A stretch of DNA of 64,000 nt from Pedobacter sp. BAL39 (GCF_000170795.1 NZ_ABCM01000003.1:248001-312000), one strand, 5' to 3'. Positions 1 through 9,082 are shown, numbered from the stretch's first letter. Made by a program: numbers and translations. The notes: generated by a model not told the origin, from the sequence alone.

Positions 1-14
1 CAAACCATAACAAA

Positions 15-578
15 ATGGAAGTAGAACGTAAAATATCGGCAGATGATTATGGTTTTTTCTTACTTTCTCCAACTGTCCTGGAGTTGTTTTTAAAATCTAA
101 AAGTATAAAGAGCAAAAAAATACTCGCGCACTTTAATAAGAGAAAGGAAGATCTTAATGAAGCGATACAGGAGGGAATATTGATACCAGTTAACCAGATT
201 CCCGCCTACACTTACTCAATTTTTGTCAGTACGGAGGTTGCTCTAGATAGTCTTAATGATAGATGGGAGCTGGTTTTACAAGAGGGTGAATTTAATTTGA
301 AGATTGATAACAGCAATTCATTATGGTTCATTTCTCTTGTGCAGTTCCATAATTGGAACCCCGGGAATTTCTGCACTACAGCAGATTATACCGGATACCT
401 TACTGAGTCTGGGGCAGAGGGGAAAGAAGAATTTGAATATACGGGACAGAAATATAGGCTTGACGCGGGTAATTATTTGGTTGCTGTAACGGGATTGAAA
501 AGGAAGGTTCTTGAATACGAGGATGAACAGAATTATGGCTACTTTATCGGTTTAATTGCGTTATCTTATTTTTTATGA
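15..578 (+). CDS. Hypothetical protein, 187 aa
   Basis: A complete reading frame with ATG start that ends directly against the convergent MFS gene, with no intergenic base. The protein is acidic and apparently soluble, with no signal peptide or membrane segment, and has alternating charged and aromatic stretches. I recognise no family. Size and composition resemble small cytosolic proteins often found as orphan or immunity-like genes in Bacteroidota, but no motif supports a function. The upstream gene lies outside the window, so operon membership is unknown. Confidence 0.6.
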   Translation: MEVERKISADDYGFFLLSPTVLELFLKSKSIKSKKILAHFNKRKEDLNEAIQEGILIPVNQIPAYTYSIFVSTEVALDSLNDRWELVLQEGEFNLKIDNSNSLWFISLVQFHNWNPGNFCTTADYTGYLTESGAEGKEEFEYTGQKYRLDAGNYLVAVTGLKRKVLEYEDEQNYGYFIGLIALSYFL

Positions 579-1796
579 TCACTTCTCTTTGCTGAAAACA
601 AATATCGAGCAAACTGCAGCGACCAGAATGCCAATGCCGAATAGCTGGAATGCCCTGTCCAGACCGATATTAACGATCAGGCTTAGCACGAGGCTTCCAA
701 GGCCGTATCCTGAGAAGAGGAAAAAAGCGAAAAGTCCCGTAGCAGCGCCTTTTTTGGAACTGAATGTGGTGACAATAGCTGCAAACAAGGGGTGGGATAG
801 ATCAAATCCCAAGGAAAGCAAGGCCACCAGTACGCAGGAAATGGCAAGGCTCAAACTCTGGCTTAACAGTAGTACGGTAACTGCACTCAGGAATAGCCCT
901 AAGGGGATGATCTTGTTTCTTCCGTACCGGTCTGCGAGCCTGCCCAACAATGGGCCAAACAATAGCCCGGGAATACCATAACCTAACAAAGCAAGGCCGA
1001 TATGAAGCTGGTTCAACCCGTAATTTTTATAGAAGAAATAACCCAGCCAGGCAAAAATGCCGCTATGGAACATGCCGTTGAACAATACATAGAAATAGGT
1101 GCGTCTTGCCCTTCCTGTTGATAATATCTTATGAAAAGACACCAGAATTTTCTCCTTTGTTTCTGTCATTGTTTGTGTTTTTCCAAAGATGTTTTTTTGC
1201 TGTATCAAGATCAGGGTAAATACGACTATCCCAATAATGGCGACCCCTATAAAAAGCCAGTGCCAGCCTATGAGCGCGGTAATTAGTGAACCGGTGCTAG
1301 CCCCGAAGGCGGTACCACCTGCCATGCTTCCAAAGAAGATCCCCAGGGCGTGACCCCGCTTCTCGTAAGGATAGGTATCACTGATCCAGCTAATTGTTGT
1401 AGGGGCAATACCTGCAGCACCAATGCCTGTCAATAATCTTAAAAAAATCATTTGATTGATTCCGTCTACAAAAGCCGTCAACAGTGTAAATAACGAAAAC
1501 ATAATGAGGCAAAAAGCTACAATCCGGAAGCGGCCAATGCGGTCACTAAGCGGTGCATACACCAATGTGAACAATCCATACCCGAGCAAATAAGCAGGCT
1601 CGATAAAACTAACATGCCGGACCGTGGTACCAAACTGTTCGGAAAACGTAGGAAGCAGTGGTGCGACCATGAAGCCCTGGAACATGACAATGAAAGTCGC
1701 CAGTGATAACATATAGACTGGGAGCATTGATGATGGTGTAGCTGTTCCCCCGTTTTTATTTAATCCGTTCATTCTTTTGTTTTTTATAGGGAACAA
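579..1796 (-). CDS. MFS transporter (drug efflux type)
   Basis: A 405-residue integral membrane protein with about 12 hydrophobic segments, the normal length for a major facilitator. The loop after TM2 carries the family motif A as DRIGRFRI, and the pseudo-symmetric copy in the second half is LADRYGRNKI. Proline- and glycine-rich helices in the first half (GIGAAGIAPTT, GSMAGGTAFGAS) fit the AraJ/YgaY-like exporter branch. It lies 66 bp downstream of an AraC gene on the same strand, so that regulator probably controls it, alone or by co-transcription. Substrate cannot be told from the sequence. Confidence 0.85.
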   Translation of the reverse strand: MFPIKNKRMNGLNKNGGTATPSSMLPVYMLSLATFIVMFQGFMVAPLLPTFSEQFGTTVRHVSFIEPAYLLGYGLFTLVYAPLSDRIGRFRIVAFCLIMFSLFTLLTAFVDGINQMIFLRLLTGIGAAGIAPTTISWISDTYPYEKRGHALGIFFGSMAGGTAFGASTGSLITALIGWHWLFIGVAIIGIVVFTLILIQQKNIFGKTQTMTETKEKILVSFHKILSTGRARRTYFYVLFNGMFHSGIFAWLGYFFYKNYGLNQLHIGLALLGYGIPGLLFGPLLGRLADRYGRNKIIPLGLFLSAVTVLLLSQSLSLAISCVLVALLSLGFDLSHPLFAAIVTTFSSKKGAATGLFAFFLFSGYGLGSLVLSLIVNIGLDRAFQLFGIGILVAAVCSIFVFSKEK

Positions 1797-1862
1797 ATGT
1801 CGGGAAGGTGAAAAGAGTACGGCTTACACCTATTCGGGTAATGATTGGACTTTTTATCGATT

Positions 1863-2819
1863 TCAGCTGTCGAGGGGCCGCCGCATGAGTTGGAGTGCAT
1901 CGTCACGGTAGGCTGTGGGTGTTATGCCGGTCATTTTCTTGAAAAACCGGTTGAAATAAGCGGCTTCGTTGAATTGCAGCAGGTCGGCTATTTCAGACAC
2001 CTGCAGATCCGTATGTGTCAACAAGCTTTTTGCTTCCAGTAATATCTGTTCACTGATATGGTATAAAGCGGTGTGCCCTGTATATTTTTTGACCAGGAAG
2101 TTCAAATGACTGGGTGTCAGGTTCAGTTCATCTGCAATGTTTCTGACGGTTGGCTTTCCTTTCCATTTTACCTGGGCATCGATAGCATAGGTATTCAAAA
2201 CTTTCCTGAACCTGATCATAAGGGAGGCCTGCCTTAACTGAAAATCTGTTTTTGCTTCTTTATCTTTATAGTACTGGCGACGGACATGAATAAGCAGCAT
2301 CTTTAACAAAGATTGTATCATTTCAAAGTTATCGGTATGAACCGATTTCATTTCACTGAGCAGCGTTTCGGCTAGATGTCCTATCGTATCCATATCATCC
2401 TGCGATAGTCTCAAAATTGAATTGGCCCCGTTCATGAAAAAGGGAAAGTCTTTTTCAAACGTGGGTTTCAGGGGATCTATTCCCACAAAGTTCGGTGTAA
2501 AACAAATAAGGTAACCATATATGGTTTCCACACGTTGCCAGCTTTCTATTTTTCCCGGATAAGCAAAATAGATACTGTTTGAGGATGTACTAACGGTTTC
2601 GTCGGGCAGCAGGAACCTAAGTCCTGGTGTTTTACAGATGACGAGCCGGAAAAAATTTCCACGGAAGAGTGGCATGTACAACAACTTACCTTTTGCCTGA
2701 TCTTCCATCCGCATAATGGTGAAAAAATTATTCTCCGCCTTCCCGATCCTGAAAGTATCGAAAAAGTCGCTGATTTTATCAAGCCAGGGAATATAAACTT
2801 GTGTGTTTTTTTTTGCCAT
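1863..2819 (-). CDS. AraC family transcriptional regulator
   Basis: 318 residues. The C-terminal 100 residues form a double helix-turn-helix: first HTH around VRNIADELNLTPSHLNFLVK, second around VSEIADLLQFNEAAYFNRFF followed by KKMTGITPTAYR, the AraC/XylS signature. The N-terminal 200 residues are a ligand- or partner-binding region of the cupin-like type seen in Bacteroidota AraC proteins. It is transcribed toward the MFS gene 66 bp downstream and diverges from another AraC gene across 313 bp. Probable role: local regulator of the exporter. The inducer is unknown. Confidence 0.85.
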   Translation of the reverse strand: MAKKNTQVYIPWLDKISDFFDTFRIGKAENNFFTIMRMEDQAKGKLLYMPLFRGNFFRLVICKTPGLRFLLPDETVSTSSNSIYFAYPGKIESWQRVETIYGYLICFTPNFVGIDPLKPTFEKDFPFFMNGANSILRLSQDDMDTIGHLAETLLSEMKSVHTDNFEMIQSLLKMLLIHVRRQYYKDKEAKTDFQLRQASLMIRFRKVLNTYAIDAQVKWKGKPTVRNIADELNLTPSHLNFLVKKYTGHTALYHISEQILLEAKSLLTHTDLQVSEIADLLQFNEAAYFNRFFKKMTGITPTAYRDDALQLMRRPLDS

Positions 2820-3120
2820 GCATTATTGAAAATCTAAGCCAAATTTATGCAAAATAACCAAGCATGCGTTCGTGGTTGTCCGAAACACGATGTTCCATAA
2901 TTCTGTTACTTCATATCAACGACTAATGTAAAAATATACTTTACGTTAAATAATAAGATTAAAATAATATGAACTGGAAAAAAAATTGGTTGGGCTGAAG
3001 TAACTGATTCATTCTGAAGTAATCTACGACGACTCAGAGAAGTTTCTTAACCCAGGTAATTTTTCAAAGTCATCAGCACGAATAGCAAATGATCAAAAGT
3101 TTATAAATGTTTTAATTTCA

Positions 3121-3128
3121 TAATTTTG
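3121..3128 (+). promoter_or_regulatory. Bacteroidota -7 box TAATTTTG placed 4 nt before an ATG
   Basis: TAATTTTG matches the Bacteroidota -7 consensus TAnnTTTG and ends four bases before the ATG at 3133. Transcription from it would start at or next to the start codon and give a leaderless mRNA. A clear TTTG -33 box is not visible. The paralogous AraC gene at 56316 has the same arrangement. The remainder of the 313-bp divergent spacer is AT-rich with no other feature I can support. Confidence 0.4.
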
Positions 3129-3132
3129 CTGA

Positions 3133-4044
3133 ATGAATAAAAAGGAGAGTATAACTGATTTTCATAACCGGCATGGATGGTCGCACCTTAAAAATGGCCA
3201 GTTCAATGTATATAACAGAGAAGAATTTTCTTGTGATAGTACATCTTTGCCGCCCAACCGCAGGGATTATTACAAAATATCCATGATCACAAAAGGTACT
3301 GGAATATTAAGCTATGCTGATAAAGTGATTAAGATTGATAAGCCATCAATTACCTTTTTTAATCCTTTGATTCCCTATTCGTGGGAGCCGACTTCGACTG
3401 ATAGAGGTGGCTATTTTTGTCTGTTTACTGAGGATTTCATCAATCAAAGCCTTAAAAGTGAAAGCCTTTCACATTCACCTTTATTTAAGATAGGAGGCAA
3501 TCATTTGTTTTTTCCTACAAACGAGAGCATTGAGTTGTTGAAGGGTGTTTTTGAAAACATGTTCCTTGAAATCCGTTCGGGATACGCAAATAAATATGAA
3601 TTATTAAGAGCCTATGTGCAAATCATCATGCATGAAGCAATGAAAATACAACCTGCTGATACCTTTTATCAGCCGGTTAATTCAGCTGAGCGTATCACTA
3701 CCATGTTCCTGGAACTTTTAGAATTACAGTTTCCTATTGATTCCCCTAATCAAACTTTGAAACTCAAAACAGCTAAAGAATTCGCTTCGCAGCTCAACGT
3801 ACATACCAATACACTGAACAGGGTTTTGAAAGAAAGCACAGGCAAAACTACTACGGAATGGATCGGCAAAAGAATTGCTAACGAGGCCAAAGCGTTGTTA
3901 CAGTTCAGTAATTGGGATATTGCAGAAATTGCATATAGCCTGGGCTTTGAATACTCGGCCAATTTTATCATTTTTTTTAAGAAGCAGACAAACATGACTC
4001 CTTTACAGTATAGGAAGGCCAGTTGTACACCTATTTCGACATGA
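3133..4044 (+). CDS. AraC family transcriptional regulator (paralogue of 56316-57191)
   Basis: 303 residues with an N-terminal cupin-like sensing half containing the pattern DYYKISMITKGTG...FFNPLIPYSWEP...CLFTEDFI. The C-terminal AraC DNA-binding domain has HTHs at AKEFASQLNVHTNTLNRVLK and IAEIAYSLGFEYSANFIIFF. It is closely similar along its whole length to the AraC protein at 56316-57191, so the two are paralogues. Downstream 204 bp away is an NepI-like exporter; at the other locus the neighbour is an Old Yellow Enzyme. Role inferred: activator of the adjacent gene in response to a small molecule. Confidence 0.85.
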   Translation: MNKKESITDFHNRHGWSHLKNGQFNVYNREEFSCDSTSLPPNRRDYYKISMITKGTGILSYADKVIKIDKPSITFFNPLIPYSWEPTSTDRGGYFCLFTEDFINQSLKSESLSHSPLFKIGGNHLFFPTNESIELLKGVFENMFLEIRSGYANKYELLRAYVQIIMHEAMKIQPADTFYQPVNSAERITTMFLELLELQFPIDSPNQTLKLKTAKEFASQLNVHTNTLNRVLKESTGKTTTEWIGKRIANEAKALLQFSNWDIAEIAYSLGFEYSANFIIFFKKQTNMTPLQYRKASCTPIST

Positions 4045-4248
4045 TCAAAGAAAATACCTAACTATCTCCGGCTTACTTTTGTAAAGTCCGGTTTCATCTC
4101 ATGGAGTCATTAAGCAGGCGAGGATCGCTTTTTTGTCCAAATGAATATTCTAGGCTTTATGTATAAGGCCTCACCAGGTAAGTAGAGAGGCGACTGCCAA
4201 GCCGTAGATTTTCCATCACGTCCCGCCTTACGTCCATTTAATAATCAT

Positions 4249-5586
4249 ATGTTTGATTGGCATAATTATAAACCAGCCATAAGATGGAGTTTTGCACGTA
4301 AAAATAATGATCTTATGGGAAGTGAAAATTTATGCGAAAAAAATAGTAACGTTGCTCAACCATCAAATGACAATCTCTTTAAGGAGGATCATACTCAACC
4401 AACATCACCCGCATGGACGGCGGTTTTCTCGCTAACGATGGGTGTCTTTGGACTACTCACTGCTGAGTACCTGCCCGGCAGTCTGCTGACACCGATGGCT
4501 TCAGAATTAGGGCTTTCGGAAGCAGTAGCGGGGCAAACGGTAACAGTGACAGCAATAGCTGCGTTATGTTCCGGATTGTTGCTACCCGGACTGACACGGA
4601 CTCTAGATAGAAGATCTGTATTGCTCAGTTTCTCTGTTCTGATGATCGCATCTAATCTTTTTGTTGCTTTTTCATCAAGTATAATCGTGCTGCTATTGAT
4701 GCGTACTTTGCTAGGGATTGCCCTTGGGGGCTTTTGGGCAATGGCAGCAGCAGTAGCAATGCGTCTTGTACCTGTCAAACTTGTTCCCCGCGCTTTATCG
4801 ATAATTTTTAGTGGCATAGCAGTCGGAACCGTGATTTCTGTGCCTCTGGGGAGCTATTTGGGAGGATTGTTCGGGTGGCGCAGTGCCTTCTATGCAGCCG
4901 CGGCGATTGGCATTGTGACGCTGGTTTTTCAGTGGTTCACTTTGCCTAACCTGCCTTCTCAACAGGCGGCTAAATCTTCAACAGTGCTTAAAGTACTGCT
5001 GCGTCCGGGTATACTGGTTGGAATGTTAGGATGCGTACTGGCGCATATGGGCCACTATGCGCTCTTTACTTATATCCGCCCTTTCTTAGAGAGCACTATA
5101 GGAATTAACGCAGATGGAATAGCGATGATGTTGCTTGGCTTTGGAGCAGCTAACTTTGCCGGTACGCTTCTAGCAGGACGGCTTCTGGAATACAGTCTGC
5201 GAGGTACTTTAATACTTATGCCAATTCTGGTTGGAGTTGTAGCCTTGCTCTTGGTATTGTTGCCACCTTCTGTACCTGGACATGCATTGCTAATTGCAGT
5301 CTGGGGAATGGCTTTTGGCGGTGTACCAGTTGCATGGTCGACATGGGTGTCCACTGCTGTGCCAGATCAGGCAGAAAGTGCTGGAGGAATGGTTGTCGCA
5401 TCGGTACAAGGAGCCATCGCAGCGGGGGCTGCTATGGGCGGATTACTATTTAGTTATACCTCCATCTTTGGCGTATTCGTCACAGCAGGCGTCTCCATGA
5501 TGTTTGCAGGGTTAACTATCGCGCTGTTTGTTAAGGTTAACTCTAGAGGTAAGGATGCAGGGGGAGCGGTTGTATCTCTTCATTAA
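4249..5586 (+). CDS. MFS transporter, NepI/YdhP-like (purine nucleoside efflux type)
   Basis: 445 residues, 12 predicted membrane helices. From residue 55 the sequence follows E. coli NepI (ribonucleoside exporter) as I recall it: EYLPGSLLTPMA, AVAGQTVTVTA, LGGFWAMAAAVAMRLVP, PLGSYLGGLFGWR, VAWSTWV and AESAGGMVVASVQ. The first 50 residues are hydrophilic and longer than usual; a start at 4318 (MGSENL) would give a more typical protein, and no ribosome site decides between them. Transport of purine nucleosides or analogues is an inference from family; related members export arabinose or drugs. The AraC gene upstream is the likely regulator. Confidence 0.85.
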   Translation: MFDWHNYKPAIRWSFARKNNDLMGSENLCEKNSNVAQPSNDNLFKEDHTQPTSPAWTAVFSLTMGVFGLLTAEYLPGSLLTPMASELGLSEAVAGQTVTVTAIAALCSGLLLPGLTRTLDRRSVLLSFSVLMIASNLFVAFSSSIIVLLLMRTLLGIALGGFWAMAAAVAMRLVPVKLVPRALSIIFSGIAVGTVISVPLGSYLGGLFGWRSAFYAAAAIGIVTLVFQWFTLPNLPSQQAAKSSTVLKVLLRPGILVGMLGCVLAHMGHYALFTYIRPFLESTIGINADGIAMMLLGFGAANFAGTLLAGRLLEYSLRGTLILMPILVGVVALLLVLLPPSVPGHALLIAVWGMAFGGVPVAWSTWVSTAVPDQAESAGGMVVASVQGAIAAGAAMGGLLFSYTSIFGVFVTAGVSMMFAGLTIALFVKVNSRGKDAGGAVVSLH

Positions 5587-5773
5587 ATTTAGTTGAAACG
5601 GCACTAAGCTTTGCTGGTAAAGTTATTTTCAGTTTGAACGCAGAGAATTAGGACTTTAAAAGACCTGTGAATAAGAAAAGAGAATTTTTTAGTGTGTTGG
5701 CATGCAATTTCATCTCACACAATAAATATCATTAAGCTTATTTAACTCTAAAGTTGAAAACAATAGAATGGAC

Positions 5774-5816
5774 ATTGACTCAAAATTACTAATATTATTA
5801 GTAATTTTGAGTCAAT
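5774..5816. repeat. 43-nt perfect palindrome overlapping a start codon
   Basis: The left arm at 5774-5793 (ATTGACTCAAAATTACTAAT) is the exact reverse complement of 5797-5816, and the three central bases ATT extend the symmetry to the centre at 5795. The right arm ends inside the ATG at 5815-5817. In RNA this would be a 20-bp hairpin that buries the start codon; in DNA it is a large symmetric site. A second perfect inverted repeat over a small gene's start lies at 9447-9497. There is no T-run after it, so a terminator for the upstream MFS gene is unlikely. Confidence 0.9.
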
Positions 5817-6174
5817 GAAAAATGATATGATCCTTTCTGCAGCTCAAGCCGAAGAATTGAACCGGGCTTTTACGAATTTTGTTTTTACAAATCCCCATCT
5901 GCGAAATAAAGTAGAACATCATAGTTTATTGATCAGGAGCGAGGGAAGCGGATTATACGTGTTCGTTAATCTGGATATGCTTCCAAAGCCTTACAAACAG
6001 AAATTCATCACCGGAAAACTGAATGATTATGCCAATGGGCTGCTAAGTAAACTCAAAGTAATTCTGCTTCGTTTCCTGGAACGGAATCAAATTGACGAGT
6101 ATGTATTCAGTTTTCATTTCCTGCATAATCATGTCCAAAGCATAAAAACGCTGAGACTGGTGTGTAAAGCTTAG
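5815..6174 (+). CDS. Hypothetical protein, 119 aa
   Basis: A small soluble protein with no recognised family. The first ATG lies in the end of a 43-nt perfect palindrome, and an in-frame second Met is four residues on (MKNDMILS), so translation could begin just outside the hairpin. The remainder is a mixed alpha/beta composition with basic and aromatic residues. It is isolated: the MFS gene ends 228 bp upstream and 530 bp of non-coding DNA follow. It could be a truncated gene, since it ends among traces of other small frames. Confidence 0.45.
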   Translation: MKNDMILSAAQAEELNRAFTNFVFTNPHLRNKVEHHSLLIRSEGSGLYVFVNLDMLPKPYKQKFITGKLNDYANGLLSKLKVILLRFLERNQIDEYVFSFHFLHNHVQSIKTLRLVCKA

Positions 6175-6704
6175 ATCTACATCAAGCCATTCTTCGGTTA
6201 TGATAAAAGGCGAGATCTCGGGCCAGGTGTTTCCGAAGCTGAATGATTCCAATTCTTATTCTGGTTTTCACTGTTCCAATGGGTTGTTGAAGTTGCTTTG
6301 CAATGGCCTTATGGCCTCAATTTCGATTTCGGTGTATTCAGAACCTGGAAGTTTAAGAGGTTCTGGGCAATGTCTTCTATCAGGTTAGAATTTTTACTTC
6401 ATATTTTACACTCTGATTTTTAATTAACTTAACCTTAATGTTAAAAATGTCTTAATATTAGCATCGTTTGAAGACGTCCTGGTCAATAGTGTTGGGTTTT
6501 CTGGATAGATTTAGCAGGCGATCCGAAAATAATTGATTGACAGTATCTTATTAAATAATGTTAGTTAATACTTTATATCTCAATTTATTTTTTTTGGGTG
6601 CTTTTTTTTGATATATGAGATTGTAAATGTGACAGAAATATAAAAATTTATGTGTTGGGTAAATTAAATATGAATTTATTGCTTGTATTTATAGCTTTGG
6701 TTGT
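6175..6704. other. 530-bp non-coding stretch with promoter-like end
   Basis: Several very short frames occur here but none has coding character. The second half is strongly AT-rich. The only feature I can support is TAGCTTTG at 6692-6699, a match to the Bacteroidota -7 consensus, five bases before the ATG of the regulator at 6705; as at 3121 and 56304, it would produce a nearly leaderless transcript. Confidence 0.4.
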
Positions 6705-8150
6705 ATGACTTACAGCGCTCAGCATAAAATGACAATAAAATCAAAAGATAAACTTAACTGGAATATCAACTGGCGGATCAATCGATCTAATAAATGTAAG
6801 CTTACCATAACTCAGCAAATCGTCGTCAAAATCCGATCTGAAGTCAAAAGAGGCAATTTTCCCGATGATCTGCAATTGCCGTCAATTCTGAAAATGGCTA
6901 AATATTTAGGTGTTGACAGAGGTGTCGTCTCTCGATCATACCTCTCACTGGTAAAGCTGGGGCTTTTATACAGTATTCCTTCCGTTGGATATTTTATAAA
7001 TGAAGTAATGGCTAAGGTTGAGGAGCCGGATCCGGTAGAGTGTGAAGAAGAGCTACTACCCATCAATGAACGATCTGAGTATCGTGATGATCAGAAATTG
7101 ACATTGAACACCTTGGTATTGGGTCGTAAAGTGAGGCGTTTAAGGCATGATGCTTATGCTGCGGTGGTCAATGAACAGTTGCCGAAGTCAAAGGCAGATC
7201 GGGAAATCTCTTTTTCGGACTTCATCTTTCAATATGCATCAGGATATTTAAAAGGACATAAATACATTCAGCGTTCTAGTCAGCTGTGTATTTTGCCAGA
7301 ATCTGTAACCTTAATGAAGGTACTGAAATATGTTACCAAACCAGGCGATCAGGTCGGCATCGTATCCTCCAGCGATACTAAGATCACTAATTTATTGAGT
7401 GAGCATCTTCGGATACCAATATTTACTGGTGGTAGTAGGGAGGGAATGCGTGTAGACCATCTGAAGAAATGCTGTGAACAATCTGAAATTAAAGCTGTAA
7501 TTGTGAAACATCATGATGACGGGCCTTTCCCAAGCCAACTCACAGAAAGTTGTTATCAGGAGATACTTGCCTTATCATCAGTCTACAAGTTCTGGGTTAT
7601 TTTTTTAGATGATGACCCATTGTATTATCATGGTCACCATCTCAATCCTGCAATAGATACCGACCGGGTTGTCTATGTGTGTCTTCGTCAATTTATTCAT
7701 GAGTACTATAATTTCGGGCTGGTTTGTGGTCCATCCAAGCTGGTTAGAATATTAAGAGAGGAAGCTGAGCCAATGATGGACGATTGGGATGACTACTCTG
7801 AGCGAAGGTCTTTCTTCAAACATGCAATGGAGCAGTTGGAGAAGGAAATACGGCATATTCAACAAACGCGTAACGGCAATCAAAAACATTTGAAAGTGGC
7901 TTTTGAGAAATACCTGGGTTCCATGGCAGAGCTCACTGTTCCGGAGCTTGGACAATTTGCAACCATCACCTTTAAAACGCCGATTGATCCCGGCATTTTA
8001 ACTTCAGTTTGCCAAAGCCCCGTGTTTAACAAAAGGTCGAATCTAAACTTGAAGTTTAACGAACCAATTCAGGTGATCAGCATAAGCTTGATGATCAAAG
8101 ACTGGGGGGCGGTGAAGGCGATATTTAAGGAGATCAGCAGAGGGTGCTAA
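6705..8150 (+). CDS. GntR/MocR-like regulator with degenerate aminotransferase domain
   Basis: 481 residues. A winged HTH of GntR type spans about residues 30-105 (LTITQQIVVKIRSEVKRG...LQLPSILKMAKYLGVDRGVVSRSYLSLVKLGLLYSIPSVGYFI). The rest aligns in outline with the fold-type I aminotransferase domain of MocR/PdxR regulators, including a strand ending FLDDDPLYYHG where these have the cofactor-binding Asp/Tyr. At the position of the PLP-lysine strand (usually Y-x-G-T-F-S-K) it reads VVYVCLRQFIHEYYNFGLV, with no lysine, so PLP Schiff-base formation looks lost. It sits just upstream of the inverted-repeat element and DUF6266 cassette and may regulate it. Family sure, cofactor loss inferred. Confidence 0.75.
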   Translation: MTYSAQHKMTIKSKDKLNWNINWRINRSNKCKLTITQQIVVKIRSEVKRGNFPDDLQLPSILKMAKYLGVDRGVVSRSYLSLVKLGLLYSIPSVGYFINEVMAKVEEPDPVECEEELLPINERSEYRDDQKLTLNTLVLGRKVRRLRHDAYAAVVNEQLPKSKADREISFSDFIFQYASGYLKGHKYIQRSSQLCILPESVTLMKVLKYVTKPGDQVGIVSSSDTKITNLLSEHLRIPIFTGGSREGMRVDHLKKCCEQSEIKAVIVKHHDDGPFPSQLTESCYQEILALSSVYKFWVIFLDDDPLYYHGHHLNPAIDTDRVVYVCLRQFIHEYYNFGLVCGPSKLVRILREEAEPMMDDWDDYSERRSFFKHAMEQLEKEIRHIQQTRNGNQKHLKVAFEKYLGSMAELTVPELGQFATITFKTPIDPGILTSVCQSPVFNKRSNLNLKFNEPIQVISISLMIKDWGAVKAIFKEISRGC

Positions 8151-8189
8151 GATCTTGAGCGGAGAGGGAGACCGTCCGGAGACGCTTTA

Positions 8190-8330
8190 AGATTAACAGG
8201 GGGTCTACCTGGGGTAAACTGGGGGTCTACCCGGCCTTGACAGGGTAAAATGCAGGTCTGAGGCCCGGTCTTGACCGGGTGGACCCCGGGTAGACCCCCG
8301 GTTTACGCCTCGATTAGGCCCGGTTAATCT
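8190..8330. repeat. GC-rich nested inverted-repeat element (three stems, competing repeat)
   Basis: An outer stem pairs AGATTAAC (8190-8197) with GTTAATCT (8323-8330). A middle 20-bp stem pairs 8215-8234 with 8286-8305, with a single G-T wobble. An inner hairpin pairs CCCGGTC (8264-8270) with GACCGGG (8273-8279). GGGGGTCTACC occurs twice (8199-8209 and 8221-8231) but its complement only once (8289-8299), so two folds exclude each other. It is much more G+C-rich than its surroundings and lies 40 bp after the MocR gene and 100 bp before DUF6266. It could be a structured RNA, a recombination site or an insertion relic; attC-like integron cores do not match. Confidence 0.7.
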
Positions 8331-8432
8331 GGTTCCTTGTCCGAAGCGTGGCCCTAGCTAAATAATAGCACTACGAGCCGGAGGGGGTGATTTTACAAAT
8401 GAATTAATCAGTTATCACTAAATAATAAATCT

Positions 8433-9071
8433 ATGGCTAGTTCAAAAAAAAACCGCGGAGGTAAAATGTCCGGAAAGGTCGGTCGAACCGTAACGTATCC
8501 GCTCTATGGCGAGGATGTGATGAGGAGTATTGGGGTAAGGAAAGCGCCTTTTACCAAAAATGAAATTGTGGCCCAAATGGGTATGAAAGTGGTTCAGTCG
8601 TTCCTTAATATCATATATCCATTTATTTGTGTAGGGTTTGAAATTGAGGCCAGATTGCATCGCCGAAATCCTCAAAATGTTTCTTTTGCCTATAATCGGA
8701 AGAATGCGGTAACTGGAATTTATCCTGATATTGGTATGGACTTTCCTAACGTGCTGGTATCCAAAGGAGATTTGAGTCCTCCGCTTAACCCAAGGGCAAC
8801 GCTGTCCAATCGAAAGGTTGTCTTTGAGTGGGATTATGATTCGAGAGCGAGGAGGCAGCATTGGTCCGACCAGGTCATGATGCTGGTCTACTTGCCTGAA
8901 ATACCGGATGCAGTGTTTATTACGGCCGGATCAAGCAGGGAAACAAAGACAGCCAGCATAGATATACCAAATTATTTAACCTTTACCCGGTTGGAAACCT
9001 ACATTGCTTTCATCTCTGATGATAGAAAGCAGGTTTCGAATAGTGTTTATACCGGACCATTAATTCCTTAA
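8433..9071 (+). CDS. DUF6266 family protein
   Basis: 212 residues, typical length for the family. The N-terminus has the glycine-rich family pattern GGKMSGKVGRTVTYPLYG followed by a VMRS element, and the middle has NAVTGIYPDIGMDFPNV, which recurs as NAVTGVYPNFKMDY in the second copy at 10792. There is no signal peptide or membrane segment; a beta-rich C-terminus is likely. Function unknown. These proteins are numerous in Pedobacter-like genomes; the short Gly/Lys-rich N-terminal repeat looks like an assembly or nucleic-acid contact, which is speculation. An HTH gene follows 11 bp downstream, so they are probably co-transcribed. Confidence 0.75.
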   Translation: MASSKKNRGGKMSGKVGRTVTYPLYGEDVMRSIGVRKAPFTKNEIVAQMGMKVVQSFLNIIYPFICVGFEIEARLHRRNPQNVSFAYNRKNAVTGIYPDIGMDFPNVLVSKGDLSPPLNPRATLSNRKVVFEWDYDSRARRQHWSDQVMMLVYLPEIPDAVFITAGSSRETKTASIDIPNYLTFTRLETYIAFISDDRKQVSNSVYTGPLIP

Positions 9072-9082
9072 TTAAAATAATT

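Noticed and set aside
8190-8330. Integron attC site or group II intron
   Set aside because: The GTTRRRY core is not met (GTTAATC), no integrase and no intron domain V or reverse transcriptase.
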